From Rodentibacter sp. JRC1 (GTDB lineage Bacteria > Pseudomonadota > Gammaproteobacteria > Enterobacterales > Pasteurellaceae), in contig NZ_BPWA01000001.1 in assembly GCF_020521555.1 (NCBI RefSeq), forward strand, positions 620,001-684,000: a stretch of DNA of 64,000 bases, given 5' to 3'. Positions 43,397-52,589 of this stretch are shown in pieces. The translations under genes were made by a program, and so were the position numbers. Positions within the stretch are counted from its first letter, which is position 1; each line of letters opens with the position of its first letter. Under the pieces are notes generated by a model. It saw nothing but the letters and a program-made list of their open reading frames with translations. It was not told the origin of the DNA and did no database searches.

Positions 43397-44341
43397 ATGC
43401 AAATTCAAAACCTTGCAAGCATCACACAAAAATATTCCTCATTTCCGACCGCACTTTTGCCAAATGAAAGAATCTCTTCGACCAAAGATGCTTTCATTCT
43501 TTATGGCAAAATCTTAAATCTAACCGCACTTTCCGAATTTCAACAAAAGTGCGGTCAAAATTTCCAATGTTTTGAGGCATGGAATGTGGCTCAAAATACC
43601 GTAGTATTATTGAAAGGCGAATGGCAAGAAACTTTTCTTTCAATCGCACACGAACTTGGTTTGGATATCGCCCTTCTCAATTTTGATGCCAAATTATCTG
43701 AAAAAGGTTTATTGGTCATGGATATGGATTCCACCGCCATTCAAATCGAATGTATTGATGAAATTGCAAAACTTGCCGGCACCGGTGAATTAGTTTCCGC
43801 AATCACAGAAAGTGCAATGCGCGGTGAACTCGATTTTGAACAAAGTTTACGTCGCCGCGTCGCCACACTAAAAGACGCACCGGAAAGCATTCTACAAACC
43901 GTCCGCTCAACATTGCCATTAATGCCGGGCTTGGTTGAAACCATTCAAACCTTACAACAATATGGCTGGAAAACCGCCATTGCTTCCGGTGGTTTTACCT
44001 ATTTTGCGGATCATTTGAAAACATTGTTGAAGCTGGATTTTGCCGTCTCAAATCAATTCGATATTGTGGACGGTAAATTGACGGGCTTAGTGAAAGGCGA
44101 AGTTGTCGATGCCCAATACAAAGCCGACACCCTTCAACGTTTGCGTGATGAATACAAACTCGAGCCGAAAAATACGATTGCCATCGGCGATGGCGCAAAT
44201 GACTTGGCGATGATGAAGGTTGCAGGTTTAGGCGTTGCCTTCCATGCCAAGCCGAAAGTACAACAGCAAGCTCAAATTGTGGTAAACTTCGCCGACTTAA
44301 CCGCACTTTTATGTCTTCTAAGTGCGAACGATAAAATTTAA
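43397..44341 (+). CDS. serB: Phosphoserine phosphatase
   Basis: 314 aa HAD hydrolase, last step of serine synthesis. Catalytic motif D109-M-D111-S-T, then GGFTYFADHLK and motif III-IV GDGANDLAMMK. The N-terminal region has little sequence identity to known domains. The gene contains four uptake signals in its coding sequence (43448, 43523, 43547, 44300), three of them within 110 bp, translated in part as Thr-Ala-Leu. Confidence 0.96.
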   Translation: MQIQNLASITQKYSSFPTALLPNERISSTKDAFILYGKILNLTALSEFQQKCGQNFQCFEAWNVAQNTVVLLKGEWQETFLSIAHELGLDIALLNFDAKLSEKGLLVMDMDSTAIQIECIDEIAKLAGTGELVSAITESAMRGELDFEQSLRRRVATLKDAPESILQTVRSTLPLMPGLVETIQTLQQYGWKTAIASGGFTYFADHLKTLLKLDFAVSNQFDIVDGKLTGLVKGEVVDAQYKADTLQRLRDEYKLEPKNTIAIGDGANDLAMMKVAGLGVAFHAKPKVQQQAQIVVNFADLTALLCLLSANDKI

Positions 44342-44854
<513 letters not shown>

Positions 44855-44928
44855 GCGGGCTTTTCTATTAGATTTTTCATTTCAGAAAAGTAATGCAAAA
44901 TGTGAGAAAAAGTGCGGTCGGAAAAACA

Positions 44929-45097
44929 GGTATTATACAGCAGTCGCACAAAGAGAATTTTATCTCTGATATTTCTTGGAGTAAGGTGCATTAAGCAAAG
45001 CAGTAACGCACTGATTAATATGGCTTAATGATGAAATGGTGCGTTATGACTTTGCCTAACGCACCCTACAATGTTTTGCGCAATGCTACATAATACC
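44929..45097. repeat. MITE-like intergenic repeat, full copy
   Basis: Terminal inverted repeats GGTATTATACAGCAGTCGCAC (left, first 20 bases used) and GCGCAATGCTACATAATACC (right). Inside is AAGGTGCATTAAGCAAAG...GTAACGCAC and the inverted GTGCGTTATGACTTTGCC...ACGCACCCTAC. The element folds into one long imperfect hairpin of 169 nt. An uptake signal (AGTGCGGTC) is just upstream. Confidence 0.75.
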
Positions 45098-45314
45098 GAA
45101 AATATCTACCAATTTGAAACAATCATCATTTTTTGGTATAGTTCGCACACTTTTAAGAAACAATCTCTCAATTCCTACTGAGTGTTTCCATCAAAATCGC
45201 ACTTCTATGTGCTGTCATCGCAGTGGTTCCACTGCACGCTTTCTTGCCTTAAGGCAATGTTAAATTAAATCGAATTTTTAAATTTATCTTACTTAATTTT
45301 TAAGGGGAAAAAGT
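45098..45314 (+). promoter_or_regulatory. betT upstream leader with hairpins
   Basis: Two perfect small stems: GCAGTGG-TT-CCACTGC (45220-45235) and TTGCCTTAAGGCAA (45244-45257). These lie about 60-95 nt before the TTG start and the SD (GGGGA). No known riboswitch recognised. Together with the MITE copy this accounts for the 460-nt gap after yajQ. Confidence 0.4.
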
Positions 45315-47342
45315 TTGTCTTTATCTCAATTCATAAAAAATCGAACGTCATTTAATCCTTTTGTGATTGGTTTGACATTATTTTTGGTTTTGTTATTGGT
45401 GGTTATGATTTTAATTGCACCGGAGCAAACACAATCACTTTTAAACCAAACAAAAGTCGGTATTTTTACTCACTTTAGTTGGTTTTATATTTTAACATTT
45501 TCAATATTTTTAAGTTTTCTCTTTATTTTATCCGTGAGTAGTTTAGGGAATATTAAACTCGGTAACGATGAGGAAGAACCTGAATTTGGTTTTCTTTCTT
45601 GGTTAGCGATGCTTTTTGCTGCCGGTATGGGGGTGGGGTTAATGTTCTTCGGCGTGGCGGAACCACTAACCCATTATCTTTCCGAAATTACAACCGGAGC
45701 ACCGGAGCATAAACAACAAGAAGCCTTGTTACACACATTATTTCACTGGGGGATTCATGCTTGGGCTGTCTATGGAATGATCGCATTAGCCTTAGCCTAT
45801 TTTGGTTTCCGTTATAAATTACCCTTGGCATTACGCTCTTGTTTCTACCCATTACTAAAAGATCGTATCAATGGAAAAATAGGCGATATTATCGACATTA
45901 TGGCATTACTTGCCACTCTATTCGGTATTATTACTACATTAGGTTTCGGCGCATCTCAATTAGGTGCGGGATTACATCAAATAGGTTGGATTAGCGAAAA
46001 TAACTTCAGCCTACAAATTATTGTTATTGTTGTCGTAATGAGCCTAGCGATTTTTTCTGCGATTTCAGGTGTAGGAAAAGGCGTAAAAATGCTAAGCGAA
46101 TTAAATCTCAGCTTAGCGTTTTTACTACTTATTTTCGTATTATTAACCGGACCGACACTTTATTTACTTTCTGCATTTAGCGATAATATCGGTACTTATC
46201 TCGGCAATTTAGTGCAACTTAGCTTTAAAACCTATATATATGAACAGGAGCATACCGATTGGTTTAGTGGCTGGACGATCCTTTATTGGGCATGGTGGTG
46301 TTCTTGGGCACCATTTGTCGGTTTATTCATTGCCCGTATTTCCAAAGGACGAACAATTCGCGAGTTTATCTTTGGTGTATTAGTAATTCCTAGTTTATTC
46401 GGTATTCTCTGGTTTACCGTATTTGGTAATACGGCAATTTGGTTAAATGATGGGCTCGCAGTCGGTTCGCTCGGTGAAATGATTTCATCACCTGAAATCT
46501 TACTCTTTAAATTCTTAAATTATCTGCCTTTACCGACCATAACAGGCTTAGTGAGTTTAATTATTATCGCCTTATTTTTTATTACTTCGGCAGATTCGGG
46601 AATTTACGTATTAAACAATATTGCCTCTCGAGATAAAAGTATCACTTCACCACGATGGCAAGCGGTGATGTGGGGCGTGTTAATGTCTGTGGTTGCGATA
46701 GCTTTAATGCAATCGGGCGGTTTAGCCAATCTTCAAACGATGACCTTAATCGTAGCATTGCCATTCGCCCTTTTAATGTTGGTTATGTGTTTCAGTTTAT
46801 GGAAAGGTTTAAATGCCGATAAAAAATATTTTGAAACCAAAGTTAACCCAACCAGTATTTTTTGGACGGGAGAAAAATGGAAAGAACGTTTAGAACAAAT
46901 GATGAATCAAACCCAAGAGAAAGATATTCTTCGTTTCTTAAAACACACTGCTCTACCTGCTATGCGTGAGCTACGCCAAGAATTGATCGGAAAATATAAC
47001 TTGAGCGTTCACGTTAATACTTTATTTGAGCAAGATGAACCGGCGGTTGAATTAGTTATTCAAAAAGAATCTATGCGAGACTTTATGTATGGAATTAAAT
47101 CCGTAGGGCACGAAGTCTCAGAACAATTAATTAATGATGAAAACTTGCCGCATATTCAACACCATACTACTTATGAGCCATACTCTTATTTCTTTGATGG
47201 TCGCATAGGTTATGATGTGCAATATATGGATCAAGATGAACTCATCGCCGATATATTGAAACAATATGAACGCTATTTAAGTTTGCTTGATGATGTAGGG
47301 CAAGAATTAATGGCACATGAACAAACGGAATTAGCGGAATAA
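45315..47342 (+). CDS. betT: BCCT family betaine/carnitine/choline transporter, BetT-like
   Basis: 675 aa from a TTG start (MSLSQFIKNRT) with strong SD AAGGGGA; no ATG occurs until residue 36, inside the first membrane helix. Twelve membrane helices, with the BCCT signature WTILYWAWWCSWAPFVGLFIA (in part) near residue 320 and GAASMGVG-like FAAGMGVGLMFFGVAEP near 95. It has a long C-terminal cytoplasmic domain (about 500-675), as in osmoregulated BetT. Na+- or H+-coupled uptake of choline or a related compound; choline also feeds phosphorylcholine decoration of lipooligosaccharide in relatives (inference). Confidence 0.88.
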   Translation: MSLSQFIKNRTSFNPFVIGLTLFLVLLLVVMILIAPEQTQSLLNQTKVGIFTHFSWFYILTFSIFLSFLFILSVSSLGNIKLGNDEEEPEFGFLSWLAMLFAAGMGVGLMFFGVAEPLTHYLSEITTGAPEHKQQEALLHTLFHWGIHAWAVYGMIALALAYFGFRYKLPLALRSCFYPLLKDRINGKIGDIIDIMALLATLFGIITTLGFGASQLGAGLHQIGWISENNFSLQIIVIVVVMSLAIFSAISGVGKGVKMLSELNLSLAFLLLIFVLLTGPTLYLLSAFSDNIGTYLGNLVQLSFKTYIYEQEHTDWFSGWTILYWAWWCSWAPFVGLFIARISKGRTIREFIFGVLVIPSLFGILWFTVFGNTAIWLNDGLAVGSLGEMISSPEILLFKFLNYLPLPTITGLVSLIIIALFFITSADSGIYVLNNIASRDKSITSPRWQAVMWGVLMSVVAIALMQSGGLANLQTMTLIVALPFALLMLVMCFSLWKGLNADKKYFETKVNPTSIFWTGEKWKERLEQMMNQTQEKDILRFLKHTALPAMRELRQELIGKYNLSVHVNTLFEQDEPAVELVIQKESMRDFMYGIKSVGHEVSEQLINDENLPHIQHHTTYEPYSYFFDGRIGYDVQYMDQDELIADILKQYERYLSLLDDVGQELMAHEQTELAE

Positions 47343-47348
47343 TTTGCC

Positions 47349-47372
47349 AGTATAGGGCAGTTCTCCTATACT
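47349..47372 (+). terminator. Hairpin after betT
   Basis: AGTATAGG (47349-47356) pairs with CCTATACT (47365-47372) just after the betT stop. The following T content is poor, so termination may be partial. Confidence 0.45.
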
Positions 47373-47410
47373 TTCACTCATTCAATAAAATAGAGGTTTA
47401 GGAATCTAGT

Positions 47411-48262
47411 ATGCGGGCAAATGCACTTGAGAATTTAAAGTCCATTGCAAAAAATAATAAACGGAGACTATTCATCACTTTCTTTTTCGTTGCGCTTGAG
47501 AATATCTTGTTTTTGACCTATCCGATATTCGGTAGCTTTGCCGTAAATGCGATAATGCAAGGGGAAATTTGGTTATCCTTGACCTATTCCCTCGTTGTAT
47601 TGATTATCTGGCTTGTCGGCGCAACACGCCGTGCAATAGATACTCGTGCATTTGCCCGAATTTACGCCGAACTCGCCGTGCCGATTGTGTTAAATCAGCG
47701 TGAAAAAAATTTAAATACCTCTGCAATTACGGCGCGAGTAGCATTATCTCGCCAATTTGTCGATTTTTTTGAACAGCATCTGCCTACGCTAATTATGTCC
47801 GGCTTTTCAATTATTGGGGCGGCAGTGATGTTACTGATCATTGAATTTTGGTCAGGTGTAACCGCTTTCGGGATTTTGATATTTTTCTCATTCTTACTGC
47901 CTCAATATGCCAAAATCAACGATTTACTTTATTTAAAACTCAATAATCGGCTAGAAAAAGAAGTGCAAGTGATAGAAAAAAGCGAGTCCTATCAACTTGA
48001 TAAACACTACGACTTGCTGGCTAAATTACGCATTCGGTTATCCAACCGAGAAGCGATGGGTTATTTATGGATTGGTGTTGCTGCTGCAATTTTATTCGGC
48101 GTAACCGTGATTCGGCTTGCGACAACTGACGGTATTCAAGCCGGGCATATCTATGCCGTCATCACTTATCTCTGGACTTTCGCCATGAGCCTTGGTGATG
48201 CACCAAGATTATTGGAAGAATTTTCAAATCTAAAAGATATTGGAAAACGGGTGGAAGTCTAA
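47411..48262 (+). CDS. Lone ABC transporter six-TM domain protein
   Basis: 283 aa. Resembles the membrane domain of an ABC exporter (ABC_membrane_3-like) with six hydrophobic segments: about 20-40, 55-75, 125-145, 150-170, 215-235 and 250-270. No nucleotide-binding domain follows: no Walker A, LSGGQ or Walker B, and the frame simply stops. No separate ATPase gene is adjacent. Either it recruits an ATPase encoded elsewhere or has another role. It follows betT by 68 nt on the same strand and may be co-transcribed. Confidence 0.75.
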   Translation: MRANALENLKSIAKNNKRRLFITFFFVALENILFLTYPIFGSFAVNAIMQGEIWLSLTYSLVVLIIWLVGATRRAIDTRAFARIYAELAVPIVLNQREKNLNTSAITARVALSRQFVDFFEQHLPTLIMSGFSIIGAAVMLLIIEFWSGVTAFGILIFFSFLLPQYAKINDLLYLKLNNRLEKEVQVIEKSESYQLDKHYDLLAKLRIRLSNREAMGYLWIGVAAAILFGVTVIRLATTDGIQAGHIYAVITYLWTFAMSLGDAPRLLEEFSNLKDIGKRVEV

Positions 48263-48266
48263 ATAC

Positions 48267-48301
48267 AAGCTGTCGTAAATGGAGAAAAGTTTACGGCTGT
48301 T
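48267..48301. repeat. Hairpin repeat on the left side of the R-M cassette
   Basis: AGCTGTCGTAAA...TTTACGGCTGT forms a stem (GTCGTAAA/TTTACGGC with a G-U pair). It closely resembles the hairpin at 50667-50700 on the other side of the R-M cassette and follows the stop of the ABC-domain gene by a few nt, so it may also act as its terminator. Confidence 0.65.
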
Positions 48302-48402
48302 TGTTATTTACTATTATTTTCTTAATTTACTTCAAAGACTCCTCTTCATCTCTTATTCAGTAAATATTAAAGAATAAGCATTTTATTTCATACTCCCTTT
48401 TT

Positions 48403-48424
48403 AATTGTTACTTATAGTCCGTTG
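48403..48424 (+). promoter_or_regulatory. C-box operator upstream of the controller gene
   Basis: AATTGTTACTTATAGTCCG (48403-48421) then TTG. ACTTATAGTCCG is the typical half-site of R-M controller (C) protein operators. It lies about 50 bp before the C-protein ATG. A related copy in reverse orientation occurs at 48681-48700. Confidence 0.75.
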
Positions 48425-48471
48425 TTTTATATACCACATCTTTGCAAAATAGCACTATTTTGGAGGTTGCT

Positions 48472-48678
48472 ATGATTTTAGAAAAATTAGGCTCAAAGGT
48501 AAGAGAATTACGGAAACAACAGGGGTTAAGCCAAGAAAAATTTGCTCTTAAAGCAGAGATGGATCGCACTTATCTTGCTGGCATAGAACAAGGAAAACGT
48601 AACCCCTCAATTAAAAGTTTAGAAAAGATCATTCAGACACTAGGCGTTTCTTTTCATACGTTTTTTGAAGGAATGTAG
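48472..48678 (+). CDS. R-M controller protein (XRE-family helix-turn-helix)
   Basis: 68 aa, one HTH_3 domain: VRELRKQQGLSQEKFALKAEMDRTYLAGIEQGKRNPS covers helices 1-4 with recognition in MDRTYLAGIE. ATG 48472 has GGAGG 6 nt upstream; the TTG at 48442 is rejected. Small size, XRE fold, C-box upstream and location before nuclease and methylase genes identify it as a C protein. Such proteins first activate and later repress their own promoter and delay nuclease expression until DNA is methylated. Confidence 0.87.
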   Translation: MILEKLGSKVRELRKQQGLSQEKFALKAEMDRTYLAGIEQGKRNPSIKSLEKIIQTLGVSFHTFFEGM

Positions 48679-48680
48679 CT

Positions 48681-48700
48681 GTTGATTATAAGTAACAATT
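48681..48700 (-). promoter_or_regulatory. Second C-box-like site, inverted, between controller and nuclease genes
   Basis: On the minus strand AATTGTTACTTATAATC followed by AAC. It shares its first 14 bases exactly with the site at 48403. It begins 2 nt after the C-gene stop and ends 24 nt before the nuclease ATG, so it could act on nuclease expression directly. Confidence 0.6.
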
Positions 48701-48723
48701 TAATTAGAATTTAGGGAGTTTTG

Positions 48724-49608
48724 ATGGTACATTTTGGTGAGGCTGAAAGAATTATTAAGCGTTATTTCTCATTAGGGCAGGATGTTTCATTTTTAGGTCA
48801 GCCCTTTGTTGTTGAAAAAGTTGGAAAACCTACTTGTAATAAAGGTGAACCTAAAACAGATATTTATCTTTTATTGCGAAATGAAACACAATCCCAAGAA
48901 ATCAAAATTTCATATAAAAAAGATAATGCCGATTTTTTAGAAAATAAAATTAAAGATGAGCGAGCAGAACAGATCTTTGGTTGTGATTGGCAAAAAATAA
49001 TTGAACAATCTACGCAACAAATTAAAACTAATTTTTTAACAAGACCACTTATTTTTAAAGAGGGATTTTCAAGAACAGAAAAAGGTGCAATTACATTAGG
49101 GTGGAAATTTGAGCTAATGAATAAAATTAGTGGCGAATTGTCAGGAAGAATTTTACTCAATAAATCCCAATTAGTTGACGTTTATGCAGGCACTCATTTA
49201 CCGATGGATAAACAACATGCAACGGTAAATAATGAAGTTATATCTTATTCAGGTGTGGCAAATTACATTCTTATTGGACAATCATTCCTGTCTGCTCAAG
49301 ATGTTCTAGATAACATAATTGCCATTCCTGATTATGTAGAAAAATATCCTGATATTTATTTTGCGTGTAAAGCTCTTAATTACCGTACATTTAAGCAGAA
49401 ATTTGATGGAAATAGACCGCTTGCAGTTCAAATAAACTGGCAGGTTATCGAAAACAAATTAATCCCTGAGTTTATTTTTAATCTCCCATTAAAGTGGAAT
49501 GGTAATGATGTAGCAGAACAATTAAAAATGTGTTTGGAAAAATTAAATATCAATACAACAGATGATATTAATGAACAAAACGCTCAATTAGATTATATTT
49601 ATCAATAA
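48724..49608 (+). CDS. Type II restriction endonuclease (candidate)
   Basis: 294 aa. I do not recognise the family by name. A PD-(D/E)XK-like core is visible: D46 in PKTDIYLLL and E59-I-K61 in [10 protein letters not shown], with a preceding helix. It lies directly between a C protein and a HaeIII-like m5C methylase, which is the main reason for the call. ATG 48724 has AGGGAG upstream; a TTG one codon before is ignored. Base composition is clearly A/T-richer than the neighbours, suggesting transfer. The specificity should match the methylase. Confidence 0.8.
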   Translation: MVHFGEAERIIKRYFSLGQDVSFLGQPFVVEKVGKPTCNKGEPKTDIYLLLRNETQSQEIKISYKKDNADFLENKIKDERAEQIFGCDWQKIIEQSTQQIKTNFLTRPLIFKEGFSRTEKGAITLGWKFELMNKISGELSGRILLNKSQLVDVYAGTHLPMDKQHATVNNEVISYSGVANYILIGQSFLSAQDVLDNIIAIPDYVEKYPDIYFACKALNYRTFKQKFDGNRPLAVQINWQVIENKLIPEFIFNLPLKWNGNDVAEQLKMCLEKLNINTTDDINEQNAQLDYIYQ

Positions 49609-49615
49609 GGAAAAG

Positions 49616-50650
49616 ATGAAAGTTATTAGTTTATTTAGCGGTTGTGGTGGTTTAGATTTAGGCTTTGAAAAAGCAGGATTTGAAATTCCTGTTGCAAATG
49701 AATATGACAAAACCATTTGGGCGACGTTTAAGGCAAATCACCCTAAAACTAAACTGATTGAAGGCGATATCCGAAAAATACAGGAAAGTGATTTTCCTGA
49801 TGAAATTGATGGCATTATCGGTGGACCACCTTGCCAATCTTGGTCGGAGGCTGGAAGTTTGCGTGGGATCGATGATGCTCGAGGACAATTATTTTTCGAC
49901 TATATTCGTATTTTAAAAAGCAAACAGCCTAAATTTTTTCTTGCTGAAAATGTAAGCGGAATGCTTGCAAATCGCCATAATGAAGCTGTACAAAATATTC
50001 TAAAAATGTTTAAAGAGTGCGGTTATGATGTGACTCTCACGATGGTTAATGCCAAAGATTATGGGGTGGCACAGGAACGCAAGCGCGTGTTTTATATCGG
50101 TTTCCGCAAAGATCTAAACATTAATTTTGAATTTCCAGAGGGATCTACGGCTGATGATAGAGATAAAATTTCGCTAAAAGATATTATTTGGGATCTTAAA
50201 GATACGGCTGTTCCTGCTCTTACTCAAAATAGGGCAAACCCACAAGCAGTCAATAATAATGAGTATTTTACGGGTAGTTTTTCGCCTATTTTTATGAGCC
50301 GAAATAGAGTAAAAGCATGGCACGAACAGGGCTTTACTGTGCAGGCGTCGGGCAGACAATGTCAGCTACACCCCCAAGCCCCTAAAATGGAAAAGCACAG
50401 CACAAATGATTACAGATTTGTAGTGGGAAAAGAGCATTTATACCGCCGAATGACTATTCGAGAAGTGGCAAGAATACAAGGCTTTCCCGATAATTTTAAG
50501 TTCATTTATCAAAATACAAATGATGCTTACAAAATGATTGGGAATGCCGTTCCTGTCAATTTAGCATATGAGATCGCTGTTGCAATTAAACAAATAATAC
50601 AAAAAATCCCAACTCATTCTATACATACAAAAACTCTGAACGTTCCATAA
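49616..50650 (+). CDS. DNA (cytosine-5-)-methyltransferase, M.HaeIII-like
   Basis: 344 aa. All main m5C motifs in order: [37 protein letters not shown] with catalytic Cys, [23 protein letters not shown], target region (about residues 220-280), [27 protein letters not shown]. The target-recognition stretch [18 protein letters not shown] then [13 protein letters not shown] is very close to what I recall of M.HaeIII, so GGCC methylation is likely but not certain. SD AAGGA overlaps the end of the nuclease gene. Confidence 0.93.
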   Translation: MKVISLFSGCGGLDLGFEKAGFEIPVANEYDKTIWATFKANHPKTKLIEGDIRKIQESDFPDEIDGIIGGPPCQSWSEAGSLRGIDDARGQLFFDYIRILKSKQPKFFLAENVSGMLANRHNEAVQNILKMFKECGYDVTLTMVNAKDYGVAQERKRVFYIGFRKDLNINFEFPEGSTADDRDKISLKDIIWDLKDTAVPALTQNRANPQAVNNNEYFTGSFSPIFMSRNRVKAWHEQGFTVQASGRQCQLHPQAPKMEKHSTNDYRFVVGKEHLYRRMTIREVARIQGFPDNFKFIYQNTNDAYKMIGNAVPVNLAYEIAVAIKQIIQKIPTHSIHTKTLNVP

Positions 50651-50666
50651 AGTTCTGATATTCTCA

Positions 50667-50700
50667 AGCGGTCGTAAACTGTAAAAACTTTACGACTGCT
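50667..50700. repeat. Hairpin repeat on the right side of the R-M cassette
   Basis: AGCGGTCGTAAA (50667-50678) pairs with TTTACGACTGCT (50689-50700) with one mismatch. Same orientation and near-same sequence as the hairpin at 48267. Placed 17 nt after the methylase stop, followed by TATTTG; may also act as terminator. Confidence 0.7.
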
Positions 50701-50863
50701 TATTTGTCGTCAACTGTAAATACAGTTATTCAAGAATTTCAGATAATTGCTGATTATGAAGTCTCCTAAAAGCAATCGCACTTTTATTGCTTTCCTCTAA
50801 TTCTCTTTCCCACTCGACTAAGCTATTATTTACTAACAATCAATAAATTTTTAATGAGCCACA

Positions 50864-51487
50864 ATGAACTTTCTCGCCCACAGTATGATTTCTCTTGAGT
50901 TAGAGAAAACAATACCAAATAGCCGTACGCTATTTGGTAATTTTGTCGGTGATTTTTATAAAGGACGGATCGAGAATTTAGCTGTTGCAAGCCATATTCA
51001 AGATGGCGTGAGACTACATCGGTTTATTGATAGTACGACAGATCGGCAAGAAAATTTCCTGAATCCATTACTTGCTAAAGACTTTGGGCGATTTAAAGGT
51101 ATTGTGTCGGATATTGTGATCGATCATTTTATCGCAAAAAATTTTAGCGGTCTGTTTCAGCTGGATCTTGAACAAACTGAAATGGAAATATTGGAGACTA
51201 TCCTTCAATATCAATCTATTTTTCCACGGGAATTTCGTTCATTGCTTAATTGGTTGTCACAGAATAAGGCGTTATCCCATTATGCCTATTTAGATTTTTT
51301 AACCGATCGTGTTTTTTCCGGAATGGCGCAGCGTATTACTCGTGGTGAAAAGTTATGTTTAGCGGGGGATGTGTTGAAAAAGCACTATGCAGAACTTGAG
51401 AAACTGGCGATACAAGAATTTCTTTATACCAAAGATGAAAGTATCCGAAAATATCAGTCTTATATAGCGCTTGCAAATATCACGTAG
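50864..51487 (+). CDS. acpH: ACP phosphodiesterase (AcpH family)
   Basis: 207 aa. Family signature MNFLAHSMIS at the N-terminus, then GNFVGDFYKG and HRFIDSTTD (metal-binding His/Asp residues), and IVSDIVIDHFIAKNF. Removes 4'-phosphopantetheine from acyl carrier protein. About ten C-terminal codons (YIALANIT) are written by the left end of a MITE-like repeat, so the tail may be an insertion product. Confidence 0.88.
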   Translation: MNFLAHSMISLELEKTIPNSRTLFGNFVGDFYKGRIENLAVASHIQDGVRLHRFIDSTTDRQENFLNPLLAKDFGRFKGIVSDIVIDHFIAKNFSGLFQLDLEQTEMEILETILQYQSIFPREFRSLLNWLSQNKALSHYAYLDFLTDRVFSGMAQRITRGEKLCLAGDVLKKHYAELEKLAIQEFLYTKDESIRKYQSYIALANIT

Positions 51488-51610
51488 GGTACGGTTAGGC
51501 AAAGCCGTACGCACCAATAATGAAATGGTGCGTTACGCAAAGCCCAATGTACCCTACCCAAACAAATATTAGATACAATATTACTCTCTTGCAACAGATA
51601 CATAATACCG
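51455..51610. repeat. MITE-like intergenic repeat overlapping the acpH 3' end
   Basis: Left end TCTTATATAGCGCTTGCA with following AATATCACGTAGGGT aligns with the left ends at 35828 and 44929. Core GGTTAGGCAAAGCCGTACGCACC and the inverted GGTGCGTTACGCAAAGCC (each split under 20 in the alignment). Right end GATACATAATACCG is intact. The acpH stop codon (TAG, 51485) lies inside the element. Confidence 0.7.
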
Positions 51611-51644
51611 AAAAACTTCACGAAATTTGACCGCACTTTGCTCT

Positions 51645-52586
51645 TCAGTTCCCCTCCATTCGCTGTAATCTCTCCCGTAGATCCTCTGCAGTTTGGCAGG
51701 TTTTAATCTTTTCAAATACGGTATCGGCTTCATCATATTCCTTATTTAAATAACGCAGCCACTGCTTAATTCTTGCGACATGATAAAAACCGGAATCGTG
51801 AAAATTTTCCATTTCGGCATATTTTTGTAAAATTTTCCGGATTTCCGACCAATACATTTTAGGGGAATTTGATTTTAGAACATAGCTTAAATTAGGTATA
51901 TTTAATGCGCCACGCCCCACCATTAAATCTTGGCACCCTGTTTGTGCAAGACAATTTTGTCCGTCTTGCCAATGCCAAATTTCACCATTAGCAATCACCG
52001 GAATGGATAAACGTTTGCGAATTTCGCCAATCTTCGCCCAATTAATGCGATCCGAGCGATAACCATCGGCTTTTGTTCGTCCATGAACGGTGATTTCTGT
52101 TGCTCCGCCTAGCTCTACAGCATCGGCAATTTCAAAGGCTTGGGAAATATCATCCCAACCTAACCGCACTTTTACACTCACCGGCAGATGATTAGGTATT
52201 GCTTGGCGCAAAGCACAGGTAGCACGGTAAATTAATTCAGGCTGTTTGAGCAACGCCGCACCACCATGGCTACCATTTACCGTTTTAGAAGGGCAACCGC
52301 AGTTTAAATCAATGCCATGCGAACCAAGTTCAATGGCTCGAATCGCATTTTCCGCTAAACAATCAGGATTTTGCCCGAGTAATTGAACTCTCACCGGCGT
52401 GCCTGCGGGGGTAAATCCCTGATTTTTCAATTCGGGACACAGGCGATAAAACACTTTTTGAGGAAGAAGTTGATCGACTACTCGAATAAATTCCGTAATA
52501 CATAAATCATAATCGTTCACTTCGGTAAGAAGTTGGCGTACGAAAGGATCCAGTACGCCTTGCATTGGTGCAAGAATTACCCGCAC
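51645..52586 (-). CDS. dusC: tRNA-dihydrouridine(16) synthase DusC
   Basis: 313 aa, FMN enzyme reducing U16 in t[20 protein letters not shown] start, FMN/active-site [11 protein letters not shown] with catalytic Cys98, [20 protein letters not shown] and [10 protein letters not shown]. The DusC-specific [12 protein letters not shown] in the C-terminal helical domain separates it from DusA/DusB. It starts 3 nt after djlA, one operon. Confidence 0.95.
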   Translation of the reverse strand: MRVILAPMQGVLDPFVRQLLTEVNDYDLCITEFIRVVDQLLPQKVFYRLCPELKNQGFTPAGTPVRVQLLGQNPDCLAENAIRAIELGSHGIDLNCGCPSKTVNGSHGGAALLKQPELIYRATCALRQAIPNHLPVSVKVRLGWDDISQAFEIADAVELGGATEITVHGRTKADGYRSDRINWAKIGEIRKRLSIPVIANGEIWHWQDGQNCLAQTGCQDLMVGRGALNIPNLSYVLKSNSPKMYWSEIRKILQKYAEMENFHDSGFYHVARIKQWLRYLNKEYDEADTVFEKIKTCQTAEDLRERLQRMEGN

Positions 52587-52589
52587 TGT

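Noticed and set aside
50017..50024. Uptake signal in the methylase gene
   Set aside because: Only 8 of 9 core bases match (first A is G), as may occur by chance.
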